The notes below the pieces were generated by a model. The model was not told where the DNA came from. It was given only the letters and a program-made list of their open reading frames with translations, and did no database searches. A stretch of DNA of 64,000 bases from assembly GCF_000421105.1 (NCBI RefSeq), contig NZ_ATWF01000001.1, positions 1,313,407 to 1,377,406 of the forward strand. The letters run 5' to 3'. Source of the stretch: Limisalsivibrio acetivorans (GTDB lineage Bacteria > Chrysiogenota > Deferribacteres > Deferribacterales > Geovibrionaceae). The first letter of the stretch is position 1. Each line of letters opens with the position of its first letter. Positions 47,501-55,249 of this stretch are shown here, in pieces. The position numbers and the translations under genes are program-made.

Positions 47501-48573
47501 CCTGAATTCAACTAGCAAGTGCAACGGGGTCTATAGAGAATAGTATCTGGTTAGGAGTTTTATATCCAGTTGCTTTTCTTGGTCTGTTGTTTAGTTTCTG
47601 CATAATATTCTGAATCTCTATATCATCAACACTTTCAAGCATCCTACTCTTTGGTACATACTGCCTAATGAGTCCGTTTGTATTTTCGTTTATTCCGCGT
47701 TCCCACGAAGCATATGGATGAGCAAAGTAGAATTCAGCCCCTAGTATCTCAGATATTTCGGCATGTCCTGCAAACTCTTTCCCGTTATCGGAAGTGATTG
47801 TATGGACTAGGTGTGATATCGGTTTCAACATTTCTATAACCGCTTTTGTCACCAGTACAGCAGTCTTTCTTTCTACCTTGCGTATAAGTGTCAGATAAGA
47901 CTTCCGCTCAATAAGAGAAACAATCGCCTGCTTGTTCCCTTTTCCTATAACTGTATCCACTTCCCAGTCTCCGAATCTCGCTTTCTCTTCTACAATACTT
48001 GGACGCTGCTCAATGCTTAACTTGCCATGTATCTCTCCTCTGCGTTCATAAACACCATATCGCTTCCTGCGTTTTCTTCGGCAACGCAGGTGAGTATAAA
48101 GTGTTCCACCATGACTTTTATCTTCAAGAATGTGCTGGTAGATACGCTCATGACTTACGTTTATTCCATAATTTTGATTTAGCCAATTGCTCACCTGCTC
48201 AGGGCTCCAGTCTTCACGCAGAAGACGTTCAACAAAATACCATTCAGTTTGTGCAATCCGTCTTGGGACCTTGTCCATTCTTCGTTCAATAGCTTTGCGA
48301 TGAGCTTGCTTTGGGCGATAACCACGACCTCCTGTGTTTCTGCGTAACTCTCGGCTGATGGTAGATTTATGTACTTTAAGCAAATCAGCTATGTCCGTCT
48401 GAGAATGTCCGGTTTTCCTCAGCACATAAATCTGGTACCTTTGTTCACGGGTCAGGTGTGTATAGTTCTTCATTCGGTGCTCCTTTGACGTGGTGGTTAA
48501 AGAGCTACGATGCTAACGCACCTGACCTCTTTTGACCACTACTTAAAAGTTGCACTTAATTATTGAATCCAGG
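47501..48573 (-). mobile_element. IS30-family element, copy 2
   Basis: This is the same 1073-bp element as at 5946-7018, with identical ends. CCC flanks both sides (47498-47500 and 48574-48576). The uninterrupted version of the site survives next to array 2 (AGTTCCCCTGAAACCCC then TTAAAAAC near 59613-59640), which proves the insertion point and the 3-bp duplication. It lies 23 bp from the last repeat of array 1, on the old end, and does not break the array. Confidence 0.96.
47508..48473 (-). CDS. IS30-family transposase
   Basis: A 321-residue transposase, one residue different from the copy at 5953-6918 (Arg in LLREDW here, Leu there). The catalytic motifs FGDWEVDTVIGKG, ITSDNGKEFAGH and ERGINENTNGL are intact. 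Near identity of the two copies points to recent movement within this genome. Confidence 0.95.
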   Translation of the reverse strand: MKNYTHLTREQRYQIYVLRKTGHSQTDIADLLKVHKSTISRELRRNTGGRGYRPKQAHRKAIERRMDKVPRRIAQTEWYFVERLLREDWSPEQVSNWLNQNYGINVSHERIYQHILEDKSHGGTLYTHLRCRRKRRKRYGVYERRGEIHGKLSIEQRPSIVEEKARFGDWEVDTVIGKGNKQAIVSLIERKSYLTLIRKVERKTAVLVTKAVIEMLKPISHLVHTITSDNGKEFAGHAEISEILGAEFYFAHPYASWERGINENTNGLIRQYVPKSRMLESVDDIEIQNIMQKLNNRPRKATGYKTPNQILFSIDPVALAS

Positions 48574-48596
48574 CCCTTAAAAACAAATCTTGATAA

Positions 48597-50965
48597 TGAA
48601 AATACTGCCTGTGCGGCAGTGAACAAATGCTAGATACACATTATGATGGTGTATTTTTTCTAAGCTGCCTGTGCGGCAGTGAACACAAAGACATATTTAG
48701 TCGCAAGCTCGATTTCTTTCTAAGCTGCCTGTGCGGCAGTGAACGAGGATAAACACCTTCATATACTTTTCGATATTTTCTAAGCTACCTGTGCGGCAGT
48801 GAACCGACCGTCAAAGTCGAAATAACAGATGATACATTTCTAAGCTACCTGTGCGGCAGTGAACATGATGTCATACGGCACTGGGCGTACGGGGTGTTTT
48901 CTAAGCTACCTGTGCGGCAGTGAACTAATATCTATGGGCGGAGTAGTAGCATTGTCTTTTCTAAGCTACCTGTGCGGCAGTGAACCGTTTGCCGTTTTTG
49001 CCTTGATAAATATGTGGTTTCTAAGCTACCTGTGCGGCAGTGAACCGAGATCAGCACACCAAAGATCAGCGTGCCAGTTTCTAAGCTACCTGTGCGGCAG
49101 TGAACTCAGGTGCTACAAAATCGGTCGGTGCTGGTAATTTCTAAGCTACCTGTGCGGCAGTGAACCAAATTCCAAGAATTTGTCATCAAACATATCCTTT
49201 CTAAGCTACCTGTGCGGCAGTGAACGAAAAGCGAGGGTGGGAAGAAAGCTAATCTCATTTCTAAGCTACCTGTGCGGCAGTGAACTGTTATTATACCCAG
49301 AACGTTGTCCTTCCCGTTTTCTAAGCTACCTGTGCGGCAGTGAACCTTCAAAAAACTTTGCTAGGCTTGTTGACATTTTTCTAAGCTACCTGTGCGGCAG
49401 TGAACGAGAAAGCAAGCCGAACCCGCTTGCTCAAGCGTTTCTAAGCTACCTGTGCGGCAGTGAACTCATTATAAACTCACCGGCTACACAAGTATCTTTT
49501 CTAAGCTACCTGTGCGGCAGTGAACGCTATATTGTAAAAGCTATGGTTTCATATACATTTCTAAGCTACCTGTGCGGCAGTGAACTTACGTTGTAACTAT
49601 TAATAACACCTATCAGATTTCTAAGCTACCTGTGCGGCAGTGAACTGTTTTAGAAAGCGGTCAAATCTTTTGCGAAGTTTCTAAGCTACCTGTGCGGCAG
49701 TGAACTGCGGATAGGTTCGTTGAAGTAAGTTCCGGTGTTTCTAAGCTACCTGTGCGGCAGTGAACCGTATCCCTTGTTACAACCCTTTGCTATTAAGTTT
49801 CTAAGCTACCTGTGCGGCAGTGAACAGGACCGGAGCTGGAAGGATAGGACCGGAGCTTTTCTAAGCTACCTGTGCGGCAGTGAACGCCCCTGCGGGGCGG
49901 GGCGGGCGCAAAACAAATTTCTAAGCTACCTGTGCGGCAGTGAACAGCTCCGGATTTTGTTGCGAGTGCGACGATATTTTCTAAGCTACCTGTGCGGCAG
50001 TGAACAAGCCTCTTCAATCTCCCAGTAAGCCCCTTTCTTTCTAAGCTACCTGTGCGGCAGTGAACTCGCTGTAATCACTGAAAACAACACCACAGCATTT
50101 CTAAGCTACCTGTGCGGCAGTGAACTATTAGAGATCGCATCTTTTTTACGGTGGAATTTTCTAAGCTACCTGTGCGGCAGTGAACGACATCCCGATCAAG
50201 CTTTTCCCTGTGCCGGTTTTCTAAGCTACCTGTGCGGCAGTGAACGGCACGCCGATCTCAAAGGCGCTGATCTAAGATTTCTAAGCTACCTGTGCGGCAG
50301 TGAACACTAATAGTGAAGAACGCTTTATTGAATATGATTTCTAAGCTACCTGTGCGGCAGTGAACCCCTTCAGCTTTAAGCCGCCCGGCGGTCTTGCTTT
50401 CTAAGCTACCTGTGCGGCAGTGAACTTGAAAAAACTCTTGAAGGGGAGCTTGATAACTTTCTAAGCTACCTGTGCGGCAGTGAACCTCGTCTAATGTCCT
50501 TGCCTGGCTGTCAAAGATTTCTAAGCTACCTGTGCGGCAGTGAACAGAACACGACCACCAGGCAACAATCTTCCAGTTTTCTAAGCTACCTGTGCGGCAG
50601 TGAACTTTTGTCCTGATATACTTCTTCCCACCCTCAATTTCTAAGCTACCTGTGCGGCAGTGAACTGGTATCACAAGATATGGGCGCAGTGCGCTTCTTT
50701 CTAAGCTACCTGTGCGGCAGTGAACTAGCACTCGTACAGCAAAAGCATCTGCCTGCCTTTCTAAGCTACCTGTGCGGCAGTGAACCTAGGCATCATCCAC
50801 CCCCGGAAGATTCATCTTTTCTAAGCTACCTGTGCGGCAGTGAACCGTACCATGAAGGGCCGCCGTCCTTCTGCGCATTTCTAAGCTACCTGTGCGGCAG
50901 TGAACTGCGTAAGCTGTACGAGGGCTGATGCGGTCCATTTCTAAGCTACCTGTGCGGCAGTGAAC
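48597..50965 (-). CRISPR. Type I-F CRISPR array 1 (40 repeats, 39 spacers)
   Basis: Repeats of 28 bp alternate with 32-bp spacers; the fifth spacer is 33 bp. Read on the minus strand the repeat starts GTTCACTGCCGCACAGG and ends AGCTTAGAAA, the standard I-F form with a Cas6f hairpin. The leader is therefore on the high-coordinate side, and the oldest end is at 48597, where the last repeat is degenerate (its first 8 plus-strand bases are TGAAAATA, where the others have TTTCTAAG). The three oldest repeats have CTGCC on the plus strand like array 2; the other 37 have CTACC. That turns one stem pair into a G-U wobble. Four spacers overlap or match spacers of array 2. Confidence 0.98.
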
Positions 50966-51094
50966 AGTTCCCAAAATCGGGCAAACCTATACTACCTATA
51001 CCATATCTAATATTTAGTTGCAAAAACCCTTTTTTTTTCAGGGTTCCCTAAATCACTGATAGGGAACCCTTTAAAAAATGCTCTGAAAAAAGGG
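50966..51094 (-). promoter_or_regulatory. Leader of CRISPR array 1
   Basis: This AT-rich stretch lies between the newest repeat and the end of cas6f. It contains AGGGTTCCCTA and TAGGGAACCCT, a perfect 11-bp inverted repeat (about 51039-51070). That is nested in an outer pair, AACCCTTTTTT... and ...AAAAAAGGGTT, which also frames the array 2 leader. A short GGTAG-containing motif about 20-35 bp from the first repeat is shared with the other leader as well. Confidence 0.7.
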
Positions 51095-51661
51095 TTAGAA
51101 AAGGGGTACTGTGCCCCCTTTACTTAAGCCATACTTATTAAAGCCCCCCTCGCCGGGTTCATTAACACGCTTCTGCTGGATAAAGAGGCGAAAACTGTGC
51201 TCTGTGCTCCCGCTTTTTACATTGATAAAGGGCTTTCTTGTCCTTTTCTCTGCTGAATCGGGGTATTTTTCTCTAGCTTCTTCTTCGGTATAGCCGTGGC
51301 GTTTCATCTGTCTGCGGCGGACTCGCTCCATACTGCTCTTAACTTGAACCCTGCGCACAGCAACATGCTCCGCACCGGAGGGGACAGATTTCACCATCCC
51401 TGCCTGAACGTAGTCACGCATGCCACCCAGCCAGCCTGTCTCCATGAACCTTTTAAGGCTCATCTCTTCCCCGTGGACACGAATGACATCGCCAAGGGGT
51501 GAGCCTGTGTCCTTCACACCTTCCTTAGGAAAGCTGACGGCAAGCTCGGGGCTGTCCTCCTGAACCAAGGCCTTATGAAACCTTGAGAAAACCTTGTTAA
51601 GAACCACCGGAACAGTTACCTCCGAAGGAGGCACCGCCTTTATATCAACATAGTGGGTCAT
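51095..51661 (-). CDS. cas6f: Cas6f (Csy4), crRNA-processing endonuclease
   Basis: A 188-residue endoribonuclease that cuts the pre-crRNA at the base of each repeat hairpin and stays bound to it. The catalytic His is in VFSRFHKALV (about residue 29). The arginine-rich helix MERVRRRQMKRHGYTEEEAR grips the hairpin, and the C-terminus ends in the family signature GGFNKYGLSKGGTVPLF. Length is normal for Csy4. AGGAG precedes the ATG; csy3 ends 3 bp upstream. It is the last cas gene of the effector operon. Confidence 0.95.
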   Translation of the reverse strand: MTHYVDIKAVPPSEVTVPVVLNKVFSRFHKALVQEDSPELAVSFPKEGVKDTGSPLGDVIRVHGEEMSLKRFMETGWLGGMRDYVQAGMVKSVPSGAEHVAVRRVQVKSSMERVRRRQMKRHGYTEEEAREKYPDSAEKRTRKPFINVKSGSTEHSFRLFIQQKRVNEPGEGGFNKYGLSKGGTVPLF

Positions 51662-51664
51662 GGC

Positions 51665-52702
51665 TTACTTCTCCTTTCCTTTTCCAAAAACTCCGCCTCG
51701 AACAAAAACTGCCATAATGTAATGCTGCTGTTCTTCTTCGGGCTTTTTGTCCTTCTCCATCCAGTTATCAAGGAGGTTATAGAAATCCTTCTTACCTATC
51801 TTAGGTTGACGGAAAGCCTTGCCCATGGATGTAACAGAGCCATAGGGCTCAACGGCGATGGGTCCCTGCTCGAGCTCATCCGCCTCCGGATACCATGTAT
51901 CTATGGTGCGGATTGCATTGCCTATCTTCTGAGAGTGCATGGCGGCGGTTTCCTCTACAGTATAAAGAAGTTTGCTCTTTGTTCCCTTTACATTAGATTT
52001 ATCCAGGGAAAGTTCCTGGGAAGGAAAAACCTCCTGCCCTCTACCGAAACGGGAGTAGGCAGTTATATCGAGGAGAACATAGTTGTCCTCGCTGGTGAGA
52101 CCTTCTTCTATTGTCTTTACAAGCGCCTTGAAGTCCTCGCTTTTGTTATCGCCAAAACGCTTCAAGGAGAACTTGTGGGCATCGAAAACCCATTTTTCGA
52201 CAGCTTCACCCTTTTTGATTCTGGAGACATGGATCTCGGCATCCTCAACACCTATCCTGTTTCTCCAGAGAAACCTGCCGTTTGCGATATTCTGGGCGTA
52301 CCTTTCCGCGAGTATCCCAAAACCGTGTTCAGTATTATACTCATCAACAATATCTTTAAGCTTTGCCATGTAGCCGTAATCGTTACATGCTGAAGGTTTG
52401 CCTGTTCCGCCAAGGACCCTGAGGGTAAAGTTAATCTTGAGCGTATCCGCAGTATCGGGGAGTGCGGCAATATCCACTGTCTGCAGGTTCGGGCTTTGCA
52501 CAGCGGCATCCATCTTCGCAGGGTCCTGCTTACTCGTCTTCATCCAGTTTGAGATTGTTCCACGAACAGCCTTTTCACGAACGGGGATGGTCTCCCACCC
52601 TTCTTTTCCTCTGTTTTCCCAGTTTCCTGCATAGAAAAGTCCATCTGATACATCCAGTTTCCTGTCAAACGCCAATACTGTCGGTGTCTTTACATTACTC
52701 AT
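51665..52702 (-). CDS. csy3: Cas7f (Csy3), effector backbone subunit
   Basis: A 345-residue RAMP protein. Six copies form the backbone of the I-F effector (Csy) complex along the crRNA spacer, and their thumbs flip out every sixth base of the guide-target duplex. Family blocks are present: LAFDRKLDVSDGLFYAGNWE at the start, then INFTLRVLGGTGKPSACND, and FRQPKIGKKDFYNLLDNWM near the end. GGAG precedes the ATG. It lies between csy2 and cas6f. Confidence 0.95.
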   Translation of the reverse strand: MSNVKTPTVLAFDRKLDVSDGLFYAGNWENRGKEGWETIPVREKAVRGTISNWMKTSKQDPAKMDAAVQSPNLQTVDIAALPDTADTLKINFTLRVLGGTGKPSACNDYGYMAKLKDIVDEYNTEHGFGILAERYAQNIANGRFLWRNRIGVEDAEIHVSRIKKGEAVEKWVFDAHKFSLKRFGDNKSEDFKALVKTIEEGLTSEDNYVLLDITAYSRFGRGQEVFPSQELSLDKSNVKGTKSKLLYTVEETAAMHSQKIGNAIRTIDTWYPEADELEQGPIAVEPYGSVTSMGKAFRQPKIGKKDFYNLLDNWMEKDKKPEEEQQHYIMAVFVRGGVFGKGKEK

Positions 52703-52720
52703 AATTATTTCTCCTTAATT

Positions 52721-53695
52721 TTATTTATTTTTTTGTTTACAAAGATATGTCCCTATTTCGGGATCGGATTCGTAGTACCACATGAGATCCTCGGCATTCC
52801 TGAGCTTTAAGGGATTGAGCCATTCGCCCATGGAATAGGCCGCCTCCACAAACCGGAAGGGAACCTCATTATCACGGGCATTCTTGACCACACCCGGCTC
52901 ATAGAGCTCGGATATGGGTAGGAAGCCCACCGGGATAGGAACAAGCCAGCCGGGGCGTTCTCTGCGGAATCCCCACGTAACATTGAAATCCTTATCCTCG
53001 TTCTCTGCTTTCTTATCCTCATATTCCTCCGGCGACATTTCCGGCTCAACCTTCACTGCACAGAGATCCAGAAGTGCATCAAGGGCTGTTGAATCAGGGT
53101 TCTCAACACGCATCTCCTTGAGCCTTTCGCTGAGAATATCTCCCCTTTCTACAAGGACAAAGCCAGGGATAAGCCTGCGTTTCAGCCTAGCAATCTGCTC
53201 TTTTCTCTCATCATCAATATCAGAAAGAGGGCTGGCATAGGGTTTAGGGTCCTCTTTTCTCCGTGGCAGAACGGAACCTCCGGCTATTCGCATAGACTGA
53301 GAAGCTTCCAGAACCTTCTCTGCCAGTTCCTTAAGTCCTGCTTCGGTAGTATCAGCAGTCCAAACGCCTATAACGAGTGTTACATCAAGGTGAATACGCC
53401 CCTCCTCCAGAGTACTGGAGGGGTCTCCATTACTATCGTAGGGGTTACGGGTTATCTTAAGCTGATGCGGAACATAGGGAACAGGCTGATAAACCTGCGC
53501 CTCATAATCGTGGCAGACTATACCCACACCATCGAAGGAGGTTTCGGCACCGCCGAGCTTCCTATGCAGTGCATGGACAAAGCCAAGAAAGTTGCTCACA
53601 GCAGGGAATCCCCATGAGTAGGGACCTGAGATCATATTCGCATTCTGTATGCGAACATGGGGCAGAGTTACGAGTGTATTGGGCTTTTTACTCAT
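52721..53695 (-). CDS. csy2: Cas5f (Csy2), effector subunit
   Basis: A 324-residue RAMP protein that caps the 5' handle of the crRNA together with Csy1. The opening LVTLPHVRIQNANMISGPYS, then GFPAVSNFLGFVHALHRKLG, is typical. I chose the ATG at 53695, with GGGGG upstream, over the in-frame TTG at 53701. It overlaps the csy1 stop by 8 bases, so the two are translationally coupled. Confidence 0.94.
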   Translation of the reverse strand: MSKKPNTLVTLPHVRIQNANMISGPYSWGFPAVSNFLGFVHALHRKLGGAETSFDGVGIVCHDYEAQVYQPVPYVPHQLKITRNPYDSNGDPSSTLEEGRIHLDVTLVIGVWTADTTEAGLKELAEKVLEASQSMRIAGGSVLPRRKEDPKPYASPLSDIDDERKEQIARLKRRLIPGFVLVERGDILSERLKEMRVENPDSTALDALLDLCAVKVEPEMSPEEYEDKKAENEDKDFNVTWGFRRERPGWLVPIPVGFLPISELYEPGVVKNARDNEVPFRFVEAAYSMGEWLNPLKLRNAEDLMWYYESDPEIGTYLCKQKNK

Positions 53696-55052
53696 TATCA
53701 AACCCCCTAGCCAGATCCTTCAGTACTTCGGCAGCCTCTTTGCGAACCTGAACGATGTCTTCATCTCCCAGAGGTTTCTCATACTTAGCCTTCTTAGCCT
53801 CTTTATCGAAGGTTCTTGTGAACCACTTCACATAGGCCGTAGCCACATCCTCTACCCAGTCGATATTCTGATATTCCTCATCCAGGTTACCCACTTCCAT
53901 GCCGGAATCGAGCCACAACCTGAAAGACTGGTTCAATCGGCAGTTTTCATCATTGCTCCAACCAGGCTCGAGTTGTCGCATCTCAAAGGTGAAAAGGGTC
54001 AGTTCGTCCAGTAGAGCCTCTCTATATTTGCTGCTCATTTCTCTAATCTCGAGGTTTGTACGATCTTCATACCTTTTCAATATGCGCAGGTATCCCTTAA
54101 ACTGGCTCCAGACATCTTTCCTTTTGGAAAAAACCTTCTCAATGGGGTCTTCGATATACAGAATCGGCTTTGTATCTTTTGATACCCACTTTGGCGGGAG
54201 TGAGGGCAACAGATACCCTTGCCCACCACGCTGGCTGTTAAGCTGACTGGCGTTCTGCGGCTTTGAGCCACCAACCCCCTGCAAAGCAAGATCAGGGTAG
54301 TAACGGTATCCGCAACTGTGTGGTTTATTTTTAGATTTCAGATCCCTAATCTCCTTAATTTCTTTGGAGAACCTGATATCACTCATACATCTGTGCACAT
54401 AATGAACAACTACAGAAGGATACAGGGGCGTTAGGAGATGGTATGAATAACCCACAGGGAAGTACAGCTGTTTCAGCAGAGTGTCCGCATAGGGTTCACC
54501 TATGTTGAGAGCTTGATAGAATGCTTTATAAAGCTCCTCTGACTTTTCTGGATCATCTGATAATGCATTAAGCAATTCAGGATCTTTTCGCATAAAAAGC
54601 TCATATATTGGAACTCCATTAACTGTGGATCTATAAAGTGGAAATGTTCCAAGATAAGCAGCGTTTCCCATACAATCCAAAGGTTTTTCATTCAGTGAAT
54701 GTGTCCCTACAAGCTCGTCTGAGCTATATAGAGGGTTCTGTAAAAACACACCTGTGGCTTTAGCATCTTTGTGAGTGTATTTAGGCGCATGAGTAACAAG
54801 TCTTAAGGATGAAAGTCTATCCGGCTCAACTCCTTTAGCCGCATTTTCAAGCCAGTTTTCGAGGGTAAATTTCTCATTGATCTTATCGATCTTCTCCAGG
54901 ATCTTCACCCTCTTCTCAAAATCATCTTCACTTTCTAGCTTTTTTTTCTCAGGTTTTAGTTCTTTTTCCTTCTTTTCTAGAAGAAAGGCCTCTATGACAC
55001 CACTAACGGTCTCATCTTTGGGCAAACTATCCTTATCCGGGTCGTCTCGCAT
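53688..55052 (-). CDS. csy1: Cas8f (Csy1), large effector subunit
   Basis: A 454-residue protein that reads the CC PAM and binds the 5' handle of the crRNA in the I-F effector. Recognisable Csy1 parts are THAPKYTHKDAKATGVFLQN, LGGSKPQNASQLNSQRGGQG (as VGGSKPQNAS...) and LPPKWVSKDTKPIL. It is the first gene of the effector operon. AAGGAGG lies 6 bp before the ATG. Its promoter region (55053-55145) holds a site matched by the mini-CRISPR at 55174, so its expression may be set by the Csy complex itself. Confidence 0.95.
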   Translation of the reverse strand: MRDDPDKDSLPKDETVSGVIEAFLLEKKEKELKPEKKKLESEDDFEKRVKILEKIDKINEKFTLENWLENAAKGVEPDRLSSLRLVTHAPKYTHKDAKATGVFLQNPLYSSDELVGTHSLNEKPLDCMGNAAYLGTFPLYRSTVNGVPIYELFMRKDPELLNALSDDPEKSEELYKAFYQALNIGEPYADTLLKQLYFPVGYSYHLLTPLYPSVVVHYVHRCMSDIRFSKEIKEIRDLKSKNKPHSCGYRYYPDLALQGVGGSKPQNASQLNSQRGGQGYLLPSLPPKWVSKDTKPILYIEDPIEKVFSKRKDVWSQFKGYLRILKRYEDRTNLEIREMSSKYREALLDELTLFTFEMRQLEPGWSNDENCRLNQSFRLWLDSGMEVGNLDEEYQNIDWVEDVATAYVKWFTRTFDKEAKKAKYEKPLGDEDIVQVRKEAAEVLKDLARGFDNE

Positions 55053-55111
55053 AAGCGCCTCCTTATTTTAATTCACAACAAGACTAACACATAACCCTAT
55101 ACGTGTACATG

Positions 55112-55133
55112 CCTATATATTTGTGTTTTAGAA
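55112..55133 (+). promoter_or_regulatory. Predicted target of the mini-crRNA in the csy1 promoter
   Basis: A CC (55112-55113), the I-F PAM, is followed by TATATATTTGTGTTTTAGAA (55114-55133). The pseudo-spacer of the mini-array is TATATCTTTGTATTTTATAT. The two agree at 16 of 20 positions; mismatches are at 6, 12, 18 and 20. On the minus strand the first six target bases read TATATA and are a candidate -10 for csy1 (a TTCAAA lies 19 bp upstream). A Csy complex bound here would block the promoter. The guide is too short and mismatched for a full target, which fits binding without DNA destruction. Confidence 0.8.
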
Positions 55134-55144
55134 CCTTCTTTGAA

Positions 55145-55172
55145 TTGATCTTGATAAGCTATTGTGTATAAT
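55145..55172 (+). promoter_or_regulatory. Promoter of the mini-CRISPR RNA
   Basis: TTGATC (55145-55150), 16 bp, then a perfect TATAAT (55167-55172). Transcription would start near 55178-55180, just before the hairpin of the first degenerate repeat. It faces away from the csy1 promoter. Confidence 0.75.
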
Positions 55173-55173
55173 A

Positions 55174-55240
55174 GATCACTGTCGAGAAGACAGCTTAGAA
55201 TTATATCTTTGTATTTTATATATCCACTGCCGCAAGGCAG
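55174..55240 (+). ncRNA. Mini-CRISPR giving a Cas-regulating guide RNA (CreR-like)
   Basis: Pseudo-repeat 1 (55174-55201) matches the local repeat at 21 of 28 positions. Its stem is CTGTC-GAGAA-GACAG, where the normal one is CTGCC/GGCAG, so one pair has changed on both sides. Its last 8 bases, CTTAGAAT, would be the 5' handle (normal CTTAGAAA). A 20-base pseudo-spacer (55202-55221) follows in place of 32. Pseudo-repeat 2 (55222-55240) has the intact stem CTGCC-GCAA-GGCAG. The unit runs opposite to the arrays and the cas genes. Guides of this kind that repress cas promoters (CreR) or toxin genes (CreA) are known from other CRISPR types; no toxin gene is seen here. Confidence 0.82.
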
Positions 55241-55249
55241 TTCCAGCTT

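Noticed and set aside
48859-50974. Long open frames on both strands through CRISPR array 1, and likewise through array 2
   Set aside because: They arise because 28+32 is a multiple of three, so the repeat reads as FLSYLCGSE or VHCRTGSLE each time. The variable parts are spacers. They are not proteins.
55174-55240. The degenerate repeats as leftovers of a decayed third array
   Set aside because: Leftover repeats would not keep both hairpins with a paired change, have a perfect TATAAT just upstream, run opposite to both arrays and carry a guide matching the next promoter with a PAM.
55053-55249. The mini-CRISPR as a CreTA-type RNA toxin-antitoxin pair
   Set aside because: No second promoter matched by the guide and no toxin-like short gene were found in the gap. 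The guide matches the csy1 promoter region itself, which favours a repressor. A toxin RNA cannot be fully excluded.
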